Shown: piece after piece, positions 30,318 through 38,411 of the stretch
Layout of the letters: each line of letters begins with the position of its first letter
How positions within the stretch are numbered: position 1 is the stretch's first letter
Source: Streptomyces sp. CBMA152
GTDB lineage: Bacteria; Actinomycetota; Actinomycetes; Streptomycetales; Streptomycetaceae
Direction of reading: 5' to 3'
Assembly (NCBI RefSeq): GCF_014596475.1
Contig: NZ_MECJ01000039.1
Coordinates: 229,047 to 293,046, forward strand
DNA: 64,000 nt
Made by a program: the position numbers and the translations under genes
Notes under the pieces: generated by a model
Databases searched by the model: none
Told to the model about the DNA's origin: nothing
The model's input: the letters and a program-made list of their open reading frames with translations, nothing else

Positions 30318-31157
30318 ATGACGCTGCGTTCGGTGGATCTGCGTAAAGAGCCTGTGGAAGCCGTACTGGACCGTGTGGAGCGCATGCTGGGGGTGCGCCT
30401 AGATCGCGAGGCGGTGGTGCGTAAGCGCCGGTCTGTGGGGGCGGGTACGGACCACGGGACGTGGGTGCGCATCGAGCGGCGTGGGCTGGACCGGATCGGG
30501 GTTCAGGGCGGGGACGGCACCGCGTCCGCGGAGGCCCTGCGCGGGATCGCCAAGCCGACCTGGCTCGCCGGTGTCGCGTGGCGGGACGAGGCGGAGCCGG
30601 TGATGTGGCGGGCGGACGAGACGGGACTGCTGCCGGGTGCCCCGGTGGGGAGCGCCGTGGTGGCCAAGGACCCGGGACTGGCCGAGGAGTGGTGGGCCTC
30701 GCTGAATGCCTCGCTGGAGGCCCTGGCCGCACAGCACACGAACCGGATCGCGACACCGGATACCGAGACCCTCACGCAGGAACTGGTCACGGGAACGATC
30801 CACGGTGTCTTCCCCGGGATCGATACGGCGGTGACCGATTGGCGTCCGGCTCATGCGGATCTCAACTGGGCGAATGTGACGGCGCCAGTGTTCTGCCTGT
30901 TCGACTGGGAGGACTGGGGCATGGCTCCGCGCGGCCTGGATGCGGCAAATCTGTGGGCGGCCTCCCTTGCCGTCCCGGCTCTGGCCGACCGCGTCCGCAC
31001 CGAGCGGCGCAACGATCTGGCGAGCCGGGACGGCAAACTGATGACACTGTTCGTCGCCGCGAAGATCCTCGGTCCCTACGCTGATCCCGACGACCCCCGC
31101 CAGGCCCCCGCACGGAAGACAGCGGAGCAGATGGTGCAGGAACTTCAGGCAGGCTGA
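30318..31157 (+). CDS. Phosphotransferase-fold (APH-like) protein
   Basis: 279 aa. The C-terminal half has the aminoglycoside-phosphotransferase/choline-kinase catalytic pattern: HADLNWANVT (Brenner motif HxDxxxxN) followed by CLFDWEDWGMAPRGLDAANL (DxE/D metal-binding). The N-terminal lobe is divergent, without a clear glycine loop. The substrate is unknown; antibiotic resistance is possible but not shown. No strong ribosome site precedes ATG 30318. Its 3' end overlaps the aldo/keto reductase fragment by 13 bases. Confidence 0.75.
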   Translation: MTLRSVDLRKEPVEAVLDRVERMLGVRLDREAVVRKRRSVGAGTDHGTWVRIERRGLDRIGVQGGDGTASAEALRGIAKPTWLAGVAWRDEAEPVMWRADETGLLPGAPVGSAVVAKDPGLAEEWWASLNASLEALAAQHTNRIATPDTETLTQELVTGTIHGVFPGIDTAVTDWRPAHADLNWANVTAPVFCLFDWEDWGMAPRGLDAANLWAASLAVPALADRVRTERRNDLASRDGKLMTLFVAAKILGPYADPDDPRQAPARKTAEQMVQELQAG

Positions 31158-31316
31158 CGGGCTTTGAGGAGCTGCCGGTAGTCCTGGACCACGTTCTCGT
31201 CGACCTCATAGGCCAGGGCTTGGGTCAGCTCCCGCAGGTGGTCGACGTTGTCCGTGCCGACCGCGACCGCGTCAACCCGAGGCAGGCCGTAGGCAGAGCG
31301 GAACGCGGCCTGGACC
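31145..31316 (-). pseudogene. Aldo/keto reductase C-terminal fragment
   Basis: The minus strand reads KVQAAFRSAYGLPRVDAVAV, GTDNVDHLRELTQALAYEVD then ENVVQDYRQLLKA to a TGA at 31145. This is the end of an aldo/keto reductase (GxP.V..V..GT.N..HL.E). All upstream sequence, with the catalytic tetrad, is missing: it is replaced at about 31317 by the plasmid-like operon. This marks the left junction of that accessory segment. Confidence 0.7.
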
Positions 31317-31397
31317 TTAGAAGCACAGGGTCCCGAAGGCAGCCAGGACGCCGAGGCCCACCCAGAACATCGTCATCTGCGCAGGGTAGAGGCTCAC
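31317..31397 (-). CDS. Tiny membrane peptide, 26 aa
   Basis: GTG 31397 overlaps the stop of the DUF317 gene as GTGA. The peptide has one hydrophobic helix (MTMFWVGLGVLAAFGTLCF) after a short polar start and ends at TAA 31317. Coupling to the upstream gene and a clean TM helix suggest it is translated. Plasmid transfer operons often carry such peptides; the function is unknown. Confidence 0.45.
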   Translation of the reverse strand: MSLYPAQMTMFWVGLGVLAAFGTLCF

Positions 31398-32785
31398 CGG
31401 CCTCGCCTGGGAAGCTGCGCGGCCGGGGGAGCTGCTACCGGAGCAGCCGCCTGTGGAGTGCGAAGCGCCGGACCATCAGGTGTTGCAGGGCGTATGAGGC
31501 GGGTGCCTTGGCCCTCGGCCATTTCGAAGGCGATGTACTGCACCAGGGCTGCCGGGGCGTGTGCGGACAGCTGCAGTGCCCAGGTCGGCTGGTGGACGGC
31601 GTGGCCGCCCCAGACGGTCCATGCGGGAAGAGGACTGTCGGCCTTCTGAGCGGCGAAGGCGTCGAACTGTACGCCGCCTCCCTGGGATCGGGGGGCCTCC
31701 CAAGTGATGTAGCGCCCGTCGATGGTGTGCTTCCACCCCGCGTCAGTGAGCGGACTGGTCGCCTTGGTGATCGCGATCTCGGCGGCGCTCTTGGAGATGC
31801 TGCGGCCCCATGCGTTCTCGGTGGCCACCGCGTCGAGCAGAGCGCTCACGATCGCGGTCGGCGTGGAGGCGGTGGCCGTGCCGTGCCACAGGCGGTCACT
31901 GACTGGCGTCTCGTAGGCCGCGAAGGTCCACTTGGTCTCGCGGCCTACGGCATCGTGGTCGAAGATCGCGCGCAGGGTCAGGGACTCGTGGTTCGCGACG
32001 GTGGTGGAGTCCTCCCAGGTGCGGTACTTCTCCCACTCGCCCTGTTCCTCAAGGAACTTGTTCAGCAGTGCTTCATGGTCTCCGGGGTCGGCTGCGTACA
32101 CCGGCACGAACTCCGTCTTCGCCGCCTGCGGGTCTGCGGGTGCGTCAGGCGTGTTGGCCGCCGCTGATGTCGACAAGACGGCGAGGGCCTGGGTGGCCTG
32201 CTGTTCGGTGTCGGTGGGCGGCGGCGGGCCGGGGCGGACGGCGTCGCCGTACATGCGCTCGAAGTCGGCGATGGCTTCGCTGGGGGTGTCGTAGGTGCTG
32301 CTGATGACCCGTAGGTGGTTTTCGCCGTGGAGGTGGACGCTGTCGGCGTGCTGGTAGGTGCCTACGGCGACGGTGGTCCACCCGTCGTGGGCATGGAGGT
32401 GGACAGTGAGGCGGCCGTGCCGGATGTCGTCGTAGATCGTCTGGGCGTCGTTGGAGACCTCGCGGATCTGGTCCTGATCCAGCCAGTGCATGGGGTGGTT
32501 GATCCAGGTCCACTCGGTGTGGATGTCGTCGAGCAGTTCGGGGTCGATGTCCACGGGGATGCCCTGGGCGCGCAGGGCCTGTGCGGCCTCGAAGGCGTAG
32601 TGCGGCTCGTCGTGGTCGATGCGCACCAGGAGCATCGTTTTCGCGCCCACGGTCTCGAAGCCGTGCAGGCCGAGCAGGGCGCGGGCCGTAGGGAGGTTCG
32701 TGCCTGCGAGGGTGGCGGTGACGGCGCTGGGGTGGTTGTGGTGTTTGCCGAGAAGGGTGTGTGTCTCGGGGCCGGGGTGGGGCAT
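31394..32785 (-). CDS. DUF317-domain protein of plasmid/ICE type
   Basis: 463 aa from ATG 32785 (GTG 32800 would add five residues). DUF317 repeats are found almost only in Streptomyces plasmids and integrative elements. Recognisable segments are DIDPELLDDIHTEWTWINHP, VHLHGENHLRVISSTYDTPS near 150-190 and, toward the end, LPAWTVWGGHAVHQPTWALQ. An Ala/Pro/Thr-rich linker (about 195-235) separates two modules. The biochemical role is unknown. Last sizeable gene of the minus-strand operon. Confidence 0.8.
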   Translation of the reverse strand: MPHPGPETHTLLGKHHNHPSAVTATLAGTNLPTARALLGLHGFETVGAKTMLLVRIDHDEPHYAFEAAQALRAQGIPVDIDPELLDDIHTEWTWINHPMHWLDQDQIREVSNDAQTIYDDIRHGRLTVHLHAHDGWTTVAVGTYQHADSVHLHGENHLRVISSTYDTPSEAIADFERMYGDAVRPGPPPPTDTEQQATQALAVLSTSAAANTPDAPADPQAAKTEFVPVYAADPGDHEALLNKFLEEQGEWEKYRTWEDSTTVANHESLTLRAIFDHDAVGRETKWTFAAYETPVSDRLWHGTATASTPTAIVSALLDAVATENAWGRSISKSAAEIAITKATSPLTDAGWKHTIDGRYITWEAPRSQGGGVQFDAFAAQKADSPLPAWTVWGGHAVHQPTWALQLSAHAPAALVQYIAFEMAEGQGTRLIRPATPDGPALRTPQAAAPVAAPPAAQLPRRGR

Positions 32786-32836
32786 GTGTTCTCGATTCAC
32801 CGCTCCGACTGGTGTGTTGCCGGCGAGCGGGGTGGT

Positions 32837-33949
32837 TCAGCGGGTGGCTCGGGCTGTGGGCGCGGCGGTTCGCGGGGGCGGGCTGGCCCGGGTGGCTGCC
32901 GGGGTGCGCGTTGTACGCGCCGCCCGCGGTGGAGGGGGGGTGGTGTGCTGCCAGCGGGTGCGCAGGGCGGTGAGGTCGGCCAGGGCGCGGCGGCTGCCGG
33001 TGATCAGCTGGTGGGGCGTGTTGGCCGGGTCCTGGGTGTAGGCGATGATGCGGGTGGCGACGTGGTGGGCGCGGGCGAGCAGGGCGCGCTCAAGGACCTT
33101 CTCCCCCCAGTACTCGGGCGAGCCGGTGGGGGTGGAGACGAGCGCCATCAGGTCGGTGGGGGTGAGGCCGTCGGCGAGGAGATGGCGGTGCTGGGCCTCC
33201 CACAGCACGGTGACCGGATCGACGGGCTCCCCGCGGTGTACCAGCGAGGTCAGGCACTGCCACAGCGCGGCATGCAGGGGCAGCGCGAAGTCTTCGCTCT
33301 GCAGCCACCGCATGTCCTTCAGCTCTGCAGGGTGCGCCGTCGCTGTGGCGAGCAGCGCCCGTTCCTCGTCCAGGGCGTCCTCGCCGCTGTCTCTGGCGGG
33401 GGCTTGGGGGAGTGGGGTGCGTGGCAGTGAACCCGGGTGCGGGGTGAACTGTCCGGAGAGTGTCTCCAGGAACTGTCCGAGCGCGTCGGCCTGGACCAGT
33501 GTGGTGGCGGCCGGGTTCGGCAGGGTGGCGTCGCTCGACGTCTGGGCCAGGCGGTCGGCCTGCAGGCGCAGCATTCGCCGGGCGTGATCGGCGCGGACCA
33601 TCCGCGCGTACGCCGGTGCGTGCTGGGGCCAGGGGCACACCTGGATGAGGGTGTGGAGGTAGGTGGCGGTCAGCCCCGGTGCTTGGGGGCGGGCGGTGTC
33701 GAGAACGCTGTTCAGCCAGGCCGGGGTGGTGCGGTGGGTCTCGGGATCGGGCGCCGGTAGGGCGTGCATGGCGGCGAAGAGGGCGCCGTGGGCGTGGTTG
33801 CTGAAGTGGGCGGCGTCCAGCGGGCCGATATCGGCGAGGCGGTGCGGGTCGAGGAGGAGCGCGCCGAGCAGGGCTTGCTCGGCGTAGTGCACGGGCGGGG
33901 GCGGGGGCAGGTCGTCCAAGTCCTCGTCGGGGGCGGGGGCGTGGTGCAT
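32837..33949 (-). CDS. DnaB-helicase N-terminal-domain protein, no ATPase
   Basis: 370 aa. Two tandem DnaB-N modules: VHYAEQALLGALLLDPHRLA with DAAHFSNHAHGALFAAMHAL (residues about 20-65), and DEERALLATATAHPAELKDM with LQSEDFALPLHAALWQCLTS (about 195-240), followed by PVDPVTVLWEAQ. The RecA-like helicase domain is absent; the tail is Pro/Thr/Ala/Arg-rich. It may be a helicase-loader or primase-interacting replication factor of the element. ATG 33949 shares its A with the upstream stop (TGATG). Confidence 0.8.
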   Translation of the reverse strand: MHHAPAPDEDLDDLPPPPPVHYAEQALLGALLLDPHRLADIGPLDAAHFSNHAHGALFAAMHALPAPDPETHRTTPAWLNSVLDTARPQAPGLTATYLHTLIQVCPWPQHAPAYARMVRADHARRMLRLQADRLAQTSSDATLPNPAATTLVQADALGQFLETLSGQFTPHPGSLPRTPLPQAPARDSGEDALDEERALLATATAHPAELKDMRWLQSEDFALPLHAALWQCLTSLVHRGEPVDPVTVLWEAQHRHLLADGLTPTDLMALVSTPTGSPEYWGEKVLERALLARAHHVATRIIAYTQDPANTPHQLITGSRRALADLTALRTRWQHTTPPPPRAARTTRTPAATRASPPPRTAAPTARATR

Positions 33950-35217
33950 CAGGCGGCCAGGGTGAAGTCGTCGGGATTGAGGGTCTTGCCGAGGTGTGGG
34001 GCCAGCAGATGGGCTGCGAGACGGGGCGGCACGGCGTTGCCGATCTGGGAGAACTGCTGGCCCTTGTTCCCGGCCCAGGGGTAGGTGGCGGGGAAGGTCT
34101 GCAGCAGGCCGGCCTCGTGGGCGGTGATCCGGATGGACTCCGGTGCCACACGATCCTCGACCAGGACGTTGCCGACCGGTTCGGCGACCCAGACGCACTC
34201 GTTGGCGCGATGACCGAAGAACAACGTGCCGGCGGGCTCATCCGCGCGGCGCACGGTTGCGTTCGCCTGGTTGTTGCTGCGCAGCGACCACGACCATCGG
34301 CACGCCTCGGCAGTGCATGCGAGGCCCGGCCCACCGGCTGACCGGCACTCCCGAGTCACGCCCCGCTCGCCCCAACGAGCATCCTTGCGACGGGACTTCA
34401 CCACGGTGGGGGCGGTCTGTGGTTTCCAGGTGCCCCGGTCACGGGCGTCGGTCAGCGTTTTGCGTGCGCCGGAGGGGAAGGGTTCTGGGCCGCCGCCGGG
34501 GCCGCCTCCGGCGCACACGGTGGGCACGGGGCGGTCGGTGGCGCCCCAGCCGAGGGCCTCGGCCATGGACACCCACTTCTCGCGGCCGGGGCCGAACAGG
34601 GAGTCGGGTTCGGCGAGTTTGGCGTGGGTGGGCGGTGGGGGCTCGGCGGTGCGGGTGCGGGAGGCGAGCAGGATCGCCCGGCGCCTCGTCTGCGGCACTC
34701 CGAAATCGGCTGCGTTGAGGATCCCGGTCCACACCGAGAATCCCCAGCTGCGGAGGATCGCGGCGTACTGGCGCCACAGCGGCAGGACGTCGGGTACCTC
34801 CTCCATGGCGACCCATTCCGGCTGTCCGTGCTGGTTGAGGGCGTGGAGGTAGCGCATCGGCTCGGCGGCGAGCAGGGACCGCTCGTCTTTGCAGGCGGCC
34901 AGGAGTTGTTCGCGGGTGTCGCGGCCGGCGGCGAGGTCGGCGACGGCCTGGTGGACCAGCGGCTGGTCGAGGAGCCCGAGGCGCTTGCCGGCCATCGACC
35001 ACGCCTGACAGGGCGGGCTGGCCAGAAGCCCGGTGGTCTTCCCGAGGAACGGCCAGACCGGATACCTCGCGACGTCGGTCCGGATCGTCAACTGCCCTGC
35101 GGCGGCCCGGGTTTTGCAGGCCCACTCGTCCCATTCCAGGCCCACATCGCGTACGCCGAGCACGGACAGAGCGTGGCTCCAGCCGCCCGGACCAGCAAAG
35201 AGGTCCAGGACTGTCAC
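33949..35217 (-). CDS. DNA (cytosine-5) methyltransferase
   Basis: 422 aa from GTG 35217. Motif I LDLFAGPGGWS, catalytic motif IV ASPPCQAWSM (Cys70), a motif VI-like AMEEVPDVL, motif VIII PQTRRRAIL, and motif X QIGNAVPPRLAAHLLAPHLG. The target-recognition region (about 200-350) is Gly/Pro/Arg-rich. No cognate endonuclease is adjacent, so it is an orphan, possibly anti-restriction, methylase of the element. Start and stop are coupled to its neighbours (GTGA and TGATG). Confidence 0.93.
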   Translation of the reverse strand: MTVLDLFAGPGGWSHALSVLGVRDVGLEWDEWACKTRAAAGQLTIRTDVARYPVWPFLGKTTGLLASPPCQAWSMAGKRLGLLDQPLVHQAVADLAAGRDTREQLLAACKDERSLLAAEPMRYLHALNQHGQPEWVAMEEVPDVLPLWRQYAAILRSWGFSVWTGILNAADFGVPQTRRRAILLASRTRTAEPPPPTHAKLAEPDSLFGPGREKWVSMAEALGWGATDRPVPTVCAGGGPGGGPEPFPSGARKTLTDARDRGTWKPQTAPTVVKSRRKDARWGERGVTRECRSAGGPGLACTAEACRWSWSLRSNNQANATVRRADEPAGTLFFGHRANECVWVAEPVGNVLVEDRVAPESIRITAHEAGLLQTFPATYPWAGNKGQQFSQIGNAVPPRLAAHLLAPHLGKTLNPDDFTLAA

Positions 35218-36143
35218 GTGGCCAGCCCGAAGTCGTCCTGCGCCGGCTCGACTTCACCGCGGCAGGCCCACGGGGAACAGCCGTCGGTGACGCCGTCCTC
35301 CAGCTCCTCCAGGCCCGCCTCGTCGTCGAGTTCCTGCTGCAGAGCTGCCCATTCGGCGGCGGTGACGTGGTCGATCGGCGCCTGGTCGAGAGGAACCCGC
35401 GAGCGGTGGAGGAACGCCTCGCCCAGCAGCTGCTTTCCGTTCGCGTTGGCGCGCGCGTTTCCCTTACGGATTGCCGCGTCGAACTCCACCACATCGGCCC
35501 ACTCGTCCGGCGAGGCGTCCCGGATGGATCTCCACTGGGCGTTACCGTGGAAAGGGCATCCAAGGCAGCTAGATTTCGGAGTGTCCGCCAGCCCGAGGGT
35601 CGTCAGATAGCGAATGCAGTCGCTGCGTGACCAGCCCATGTCGATGAGCGGATGCCGGTTGCGCATGTACTTGACGTCGGAGTCCTTGGCGCGGTGGAAT
35701 TCATCGGTGGAGATACCGACCCACTGCTCCACAAAGGTTCCCCGGGGGATGCGTGCAGGATAGGGGAATCCGAGGAGTTCACGCACCTTCTTCTTGATCG
35801 GTTTTATTTTATATTCACCAGTGCATTGACGCCTGGTCATGCCCGGCTTGCCGTCCTGATTGAGGATGTGGAGCGGCATTGAAGCGAATCGATGATCGGG
35901 GTCAAGGGCGTCCTTGCGAATGTTCCCCGAGGTGACACGAAGGACGGGGATGCCTGCCGGTTCGGCTATCTCCCGTTCCAGTCGGTCGAGATGGGCATAA
36001 ACTGCTCTGGGCTCCCAGCCTGTGTCAGCGAAAATAGCGTAGTCGACTCTGGGGAGAATGCCCTTCGCTGACAGGGTGAGCATGGCGCTGGATTGAATTC
36101 CGGCGCCGAGCGAGATTGATTGGAATTCGGGGGTGGTGGAAAT
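35214..36143 (-). CDS. PAPS-reductase-family (PP-loop) protein with probable ATT start
   Basis: 309 aa if initiated at ATT 36143. The first ATG (36083) would cut away the PP-loop SLGAGIQSS, which reads in frame upstream, and no ATG/GTG/TTG exists before it. AAGGA (36154-36150) is exactly six bases before the ATT. The core is PRVDYAIFADTGWEPRAVYA, RQCTGEYKIKPIKK and a CxxxxxC-C cluster (SDCIRYL, SSCLGCPFHG). Such proteins activate sulfate or modify nucleic acid (for example DndC). Coupled to the methyltransferase, it may belong to a DNA-modification pair. Confidence 0.8.
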   Translation of the reverse strand: MSTTPEFQSISLGAGIQSSAMLTLSAKGILPRVDYAIFADTGWEPRAVYAHLDRLEREIAEPAGIPVLRVTSGNIRKDALDPDHRFASMPLHILNQDGKPGMTRRQCTGEYKIKPIKKKVRELLGFPYPARIPRGTFVEQWVGISTDEFHRAKDSDVKYMRNRHPLIDMGWSRSDCIRYLTTLGLADTPKSSCLGCPFHGNAQWRSIRDASPDEWADVVEFDAAIRKGNARANANGKQLLGEAFLHRSRVPLDQAPIDHVTAAEWAALQQELDDEAGLEELEDGVTDGCSPWACRGEVEPAQDDFGLAT

Positions 36144-36194
36144 GGTGCGTCCTTGTGATGGGCGGGGTGGAGCCCTGGGAGGGGGAGGGGTGGG

Positions 36195-36734
36195 TCAGCG
36201 CCGGGTCGGGGCGGCGCGGGGGGCGGCGGGCGCTGGAGGCGGCGGCGTGGCCGCAGGTGGGGATGGGGGTGGTGGGGTGGTGAAGGCGGGGCTGATCTCG
36301 TCGAGGCCGTCGGCGAGGTGGCGGGCGGTGTCCGTGGCGGATCGCAGCCATTCCCAGGCAGGGGCAGGGAGTTGCTGCCAGTGGGCGTGGTTGCGGGCCC
36401 ATTCGAGGATCTCGGCGGCGTTGCGCAGTTGTTCGGCGAGCTGGGCCAGCACCAGGTGCTGCTGGTCGCGGTCACGGGCGGTGGTTGCGAACTGCAGGAG
36501 TGCGTCGAGGGAGTTCGGTACGGGGCTGGGGTCATCTGGCAGGCCGTAGAGCCGGGCGTGCAGTGACTGCGCGATGCCGTTCGCGGGGCCGCCGGAGGAT
36601 CTGTGGTCAAAGCGCGGGGCGGCCAGGCGACGCAGGGTGAAGTGGACGACGACGTCGCGTGGCGTGGCGTCGGGGTGGACCTGGGCGGCCAGGGCGAGGG
36701 CGATGTCGTGTGGCGTGGGCGTGTCGGAGGGCGT
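36195..36734 (-). CDS. Hypothetical plasmid protein with no canonical start
   Basis: Good coding sequence on the minus strand: DIALALAAQVHPDATPRDVV, HFTLRRLAAPRFDH, ALLQFATTARDRDQQHLVLA, QLAEQLRNAAEILEWARNHA, then a Pro-rich tail ending in PTRR. There is no in-frame ATG, GTG or TTG before the conserved part. ACG 36734 has GGGGAG five bases upstream and gives 179 aa; the frame stays open further into the upstream gene (36760-37257), so frameshift fusion is an alternative. The function is unknown; the helical central part could be a coiled coil. Confidence 0.5.
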   Translation of the reverse strand, partial: TPSDTPTPHDIALALAAQVHPDATPRDVVVHFTLRRLAAPRFDHRSSGGPANGIAQSLHARLYGLPDDPSPVPNSLDALLQFATTARDRDQQHLVLAQLAEQLRNAAEILEWARNHAHWQQLPAPAWEWLRSATDTARHLADGLDEISPAFTTPPPPSPPAATPPPPAPAAPRAAPTRR

Positions 36735-36759
36735 GGGGTCTCCCCGGGTGGGTGTGGGT

Positions 36760-37257
36760 TCAGCGGGAGCGGATTGCGGCGGCTGCGGGCAGGAGTGCTG
36801 CGGGATGTGTGGTGGTGAGTGCGGTGGGCCGTTGCCGCGCGAAGGAGGCGGCGAGGCCGCGGCGCCCGGCTGAGGTGAGCTGGACGCGCTCGTCGCGGAA
36901 GTAGTCCGGGCAGTCCTCGCGCATCACCAGGCCGCGGCTCTCCAGAGAGCGGATGGTGCGGATGCTGACGCGGATCTCCTCGCGGCGCAGGTACGGCTTG
37001 CCCCTGGTGATTGCCACGTCGCCGCGCGCCACCGCGCGCAGCGTGGTCGCCTGGGCCGGCGACAGCGCGGGCGGCTGGTCCTTGGGCATGAAGCCCCGGC
37101 GGCGCCGTTCGGCGACGAAGAGCTCGGCGGTGGCCACGGCGTCCGAGGCGCCCAGCGCGGTGAGGCTCGCGACGAGGGTGAAGCGCCGGCCGGCCTCCTG
37201 GCGGGCCTGCGGTTCGGTCACGTCGAACAGCAGGCCCTCAGCCGGAGGTTGGGTCAT
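36760..37257 (-). CDS. Winged-helix-like protein of the plasmid operon
   Basis: 165 aa. ATG 37257 overlaps the preceding stop (ATGA). LSPAQATTLRAVARGDVAIT, YLRREEIRVSIRTIRSLESR, GLVMREDCPDYFRDERVQLT, SAGRRGLAASFA: the layout of a PadR/MarR-like winged helix (helix, recognition helix, beta wing, last helix). A conserved N-terminus (MTQPPAEGLLFDVTEPQ) is partly duplicated near 37838. A DNA-binding regulator of the element is likely; no specific family. Confidence 0.6.
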   Translation of the reverse strand: MTQPPAEGLLFDVTEPQARQEAGRRFTLVASLTALGASDAVATAELFVAERRRRGFMPKDQPPALSPAQATTLRAVARGDVAITRGKPYLRREEIRVSIRTIRSLESRGLVMREDCPDYFRDERVQLTSAGRRGLAASFARQRPTALTTTHPAALLPAAAAIRSR

Positions 37258-37769
37258 GCCCGGCGACGATGCTGTGCGGCCGGGGCGAGCAGCGCTGCCG
37301 CAGCGGGCAGGCCCGGCGCAGCGGGCTGGTGAGGCACGTCCGGGCGGGCTCGGGCCGCTTGCTGTGCGCGAAGGGCCTCGTTGGAGGCGTGGATGTAGTG
37401 CGGGAGCAGCCGCTCCCGCAGCCGCCAGGCGGCGCGGGCCGGGACGGTGGGCACCGCGATACACGGAGGCGCGAGAACGCGGTCGGTGAAGTCCTCGTGC
37501 AGGCTGCCGGGGACGAGCGGGCAGACCAGCACGCGGTCGGTCCGATGCGGAAGCAGATACAGGGCCTGCCCACTCGGGCCGGCTAGCACGGCATCCGTGA
37601 CCGGGTTGAACCGGGCGAGTGAGGGGCGGGCGTCGTACGGGGTCCACACGCGGGCGATGCGGCCGGATCGCAGAACTGGGTCGGTGTGGCTTTCTACGTC
37701 AGCAGCCCAGTCGCCCGGCAGATGCAACGCGAGGCCGAGGGCGAACTCGGCGAAATTGGTGGGTGAGAT
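37254..37769 (-). CDS. Plasmid protein A, probable ATC start
   Basis: 171 aa when read from ATC 37769. AAGGA (37781-37777) lies seven bases upstream, and the frame has no ATG or GTG. The first candidate TTG (37727) has no ribosome site and would remove PTNFAEFALGLALHLPGDWA. The body contains YLLPHRTDRVLVCPLVPGSL and AWRLRERLLPHYIHASNEAL; the C-terminus DVPH.P...PAAQHRRRA is shared with the protein at 37866-38369, which suggests a duplication. Function unknown. Confidence 0.6.
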   Translation of the reverse strand: MSPTNFAEFALGLALHLPGDWAADVESHTDPVLRSGRIARVWTPYDARPSLARFNPVTDAVLAGPSGQALYLLPHRTDRVLVCPLVPGSLHEDFTDRVLAPPCIAVPTVPARAAWRLRERLLPHYIHASNEALRAQQAARARPDVPHQPAAPGLPAAAALLAPAAQHRRRA

Positions 37770-37837
37770 GGGCAGATCCTTCGAAGCGGGAGGGAGCGGG
37801 AGGGACGTCCGACCGGTGTCGGCGGGCAGCCACCTTG

Positions 37838-37900
37838 AACAACAGGCCCTCGGCCGGGGGCGTGCTTATGCGCGGCGGCGATGCTGTGCGGCCGGGACGG
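37838..37900. repeat. Partial duplication of the 37207-37290 segment
   Basis: The stretch with GAACAACAGGCCCTCGGCCG and GATGCTGTGCGGCCGGG repeats 37210-37280 (GAACAGCAGGCCCTCAGCCG, GATGCTGTGCGGCCGGG). In the first copy the junction is GCATGACC, the ATGA overlap that starts 36760-37257. In this copy it is GCATAAGC: the start is ATA and the upstream gene stops at TAA. The downstream frame (ISTPPAEGLLFKV) is soon lost. Confidence 0.6.
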
Positions 37901-38369
37901 GCACCGGCGCCGTGGCGGACGGGCTGGCCGCCACGGGCCGGTGAGGCACATCCAGGCCAACGCGGACCGCTTTCAGGGCCACGCCGACGTGATCGAGGTG
38001 CACGCGTAGGCGGCTGTGGTGGTCGAGTGCGTCCAGCTGCTTTTGGAGCGTGTCCTGGGCGCCGGGCGTGGCGAGGCAGACGAGTGGGGTGAGGGCCTGG
38101 GTGTAGTGGGCGATGGCCCGCCCGAGGTGTCCGGCACTCTGGGCGAGTGTCTCGGCCGGCGGGAGGCCGCGGCTGTTCGGGGCGAGCTGGTACTCGGTGT
38201 CAGCGGCCAGGCCGGCGGCCAGGTGGCAGAGCAGGCCGATGTGCCGGGTGGCGTTGAACAGGCCGGTTCCATCGGCGGTGATGCGGTGGTCGCGCATGTC
38301 GGCGAGGACGGCATCCACGGCATCGCGCGGGTGCATGTCGTACAAGTCGGAGGGCTCGTAGGTGTGGAT
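37866..38369 (-). CDS. Plasmid protein B, probable ATC start
   Basis: 167 aa from ATC 38369. GGGGGA (38381-38376) is six bases upstream. The frame IHTYEPSDLYDMHPRDAVDA reaches an internal ATG only at codon 12, which has no ribosome site. Helical protein: LADMRDHRITADGTGLFNAT, HIGLLCHLAAGLAADTEYQL, ETLAQSAGHLGRAIAHYTQA. The C-terminus PAAQHRRRA is shared with 37254-37769. It is downstream of the coupling-protein fragment in the same orientation. Function unknown. Confidence 0.6.
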   Translation of the reverse strand: MHTYEPSDLYDMHPRDAVDAVLADMRDHRITADGTGLFNATRHIGLLCHLAAGLAADTEYQLAPNSRGLPPAETLAQSAGHLGRAIAHYTQALTPLVCLATPGAQDTLQKQLDALDHHSRLRVHLDHVGVALKAVRVGLDVPHRPVAASPSATAPVPVPAAQHRRRA

Positions 38370-38411
38370 GGGGCGTCCCCCAAAACGGGTGCGTCAGGCG
38401 GGCGGTGCGGC

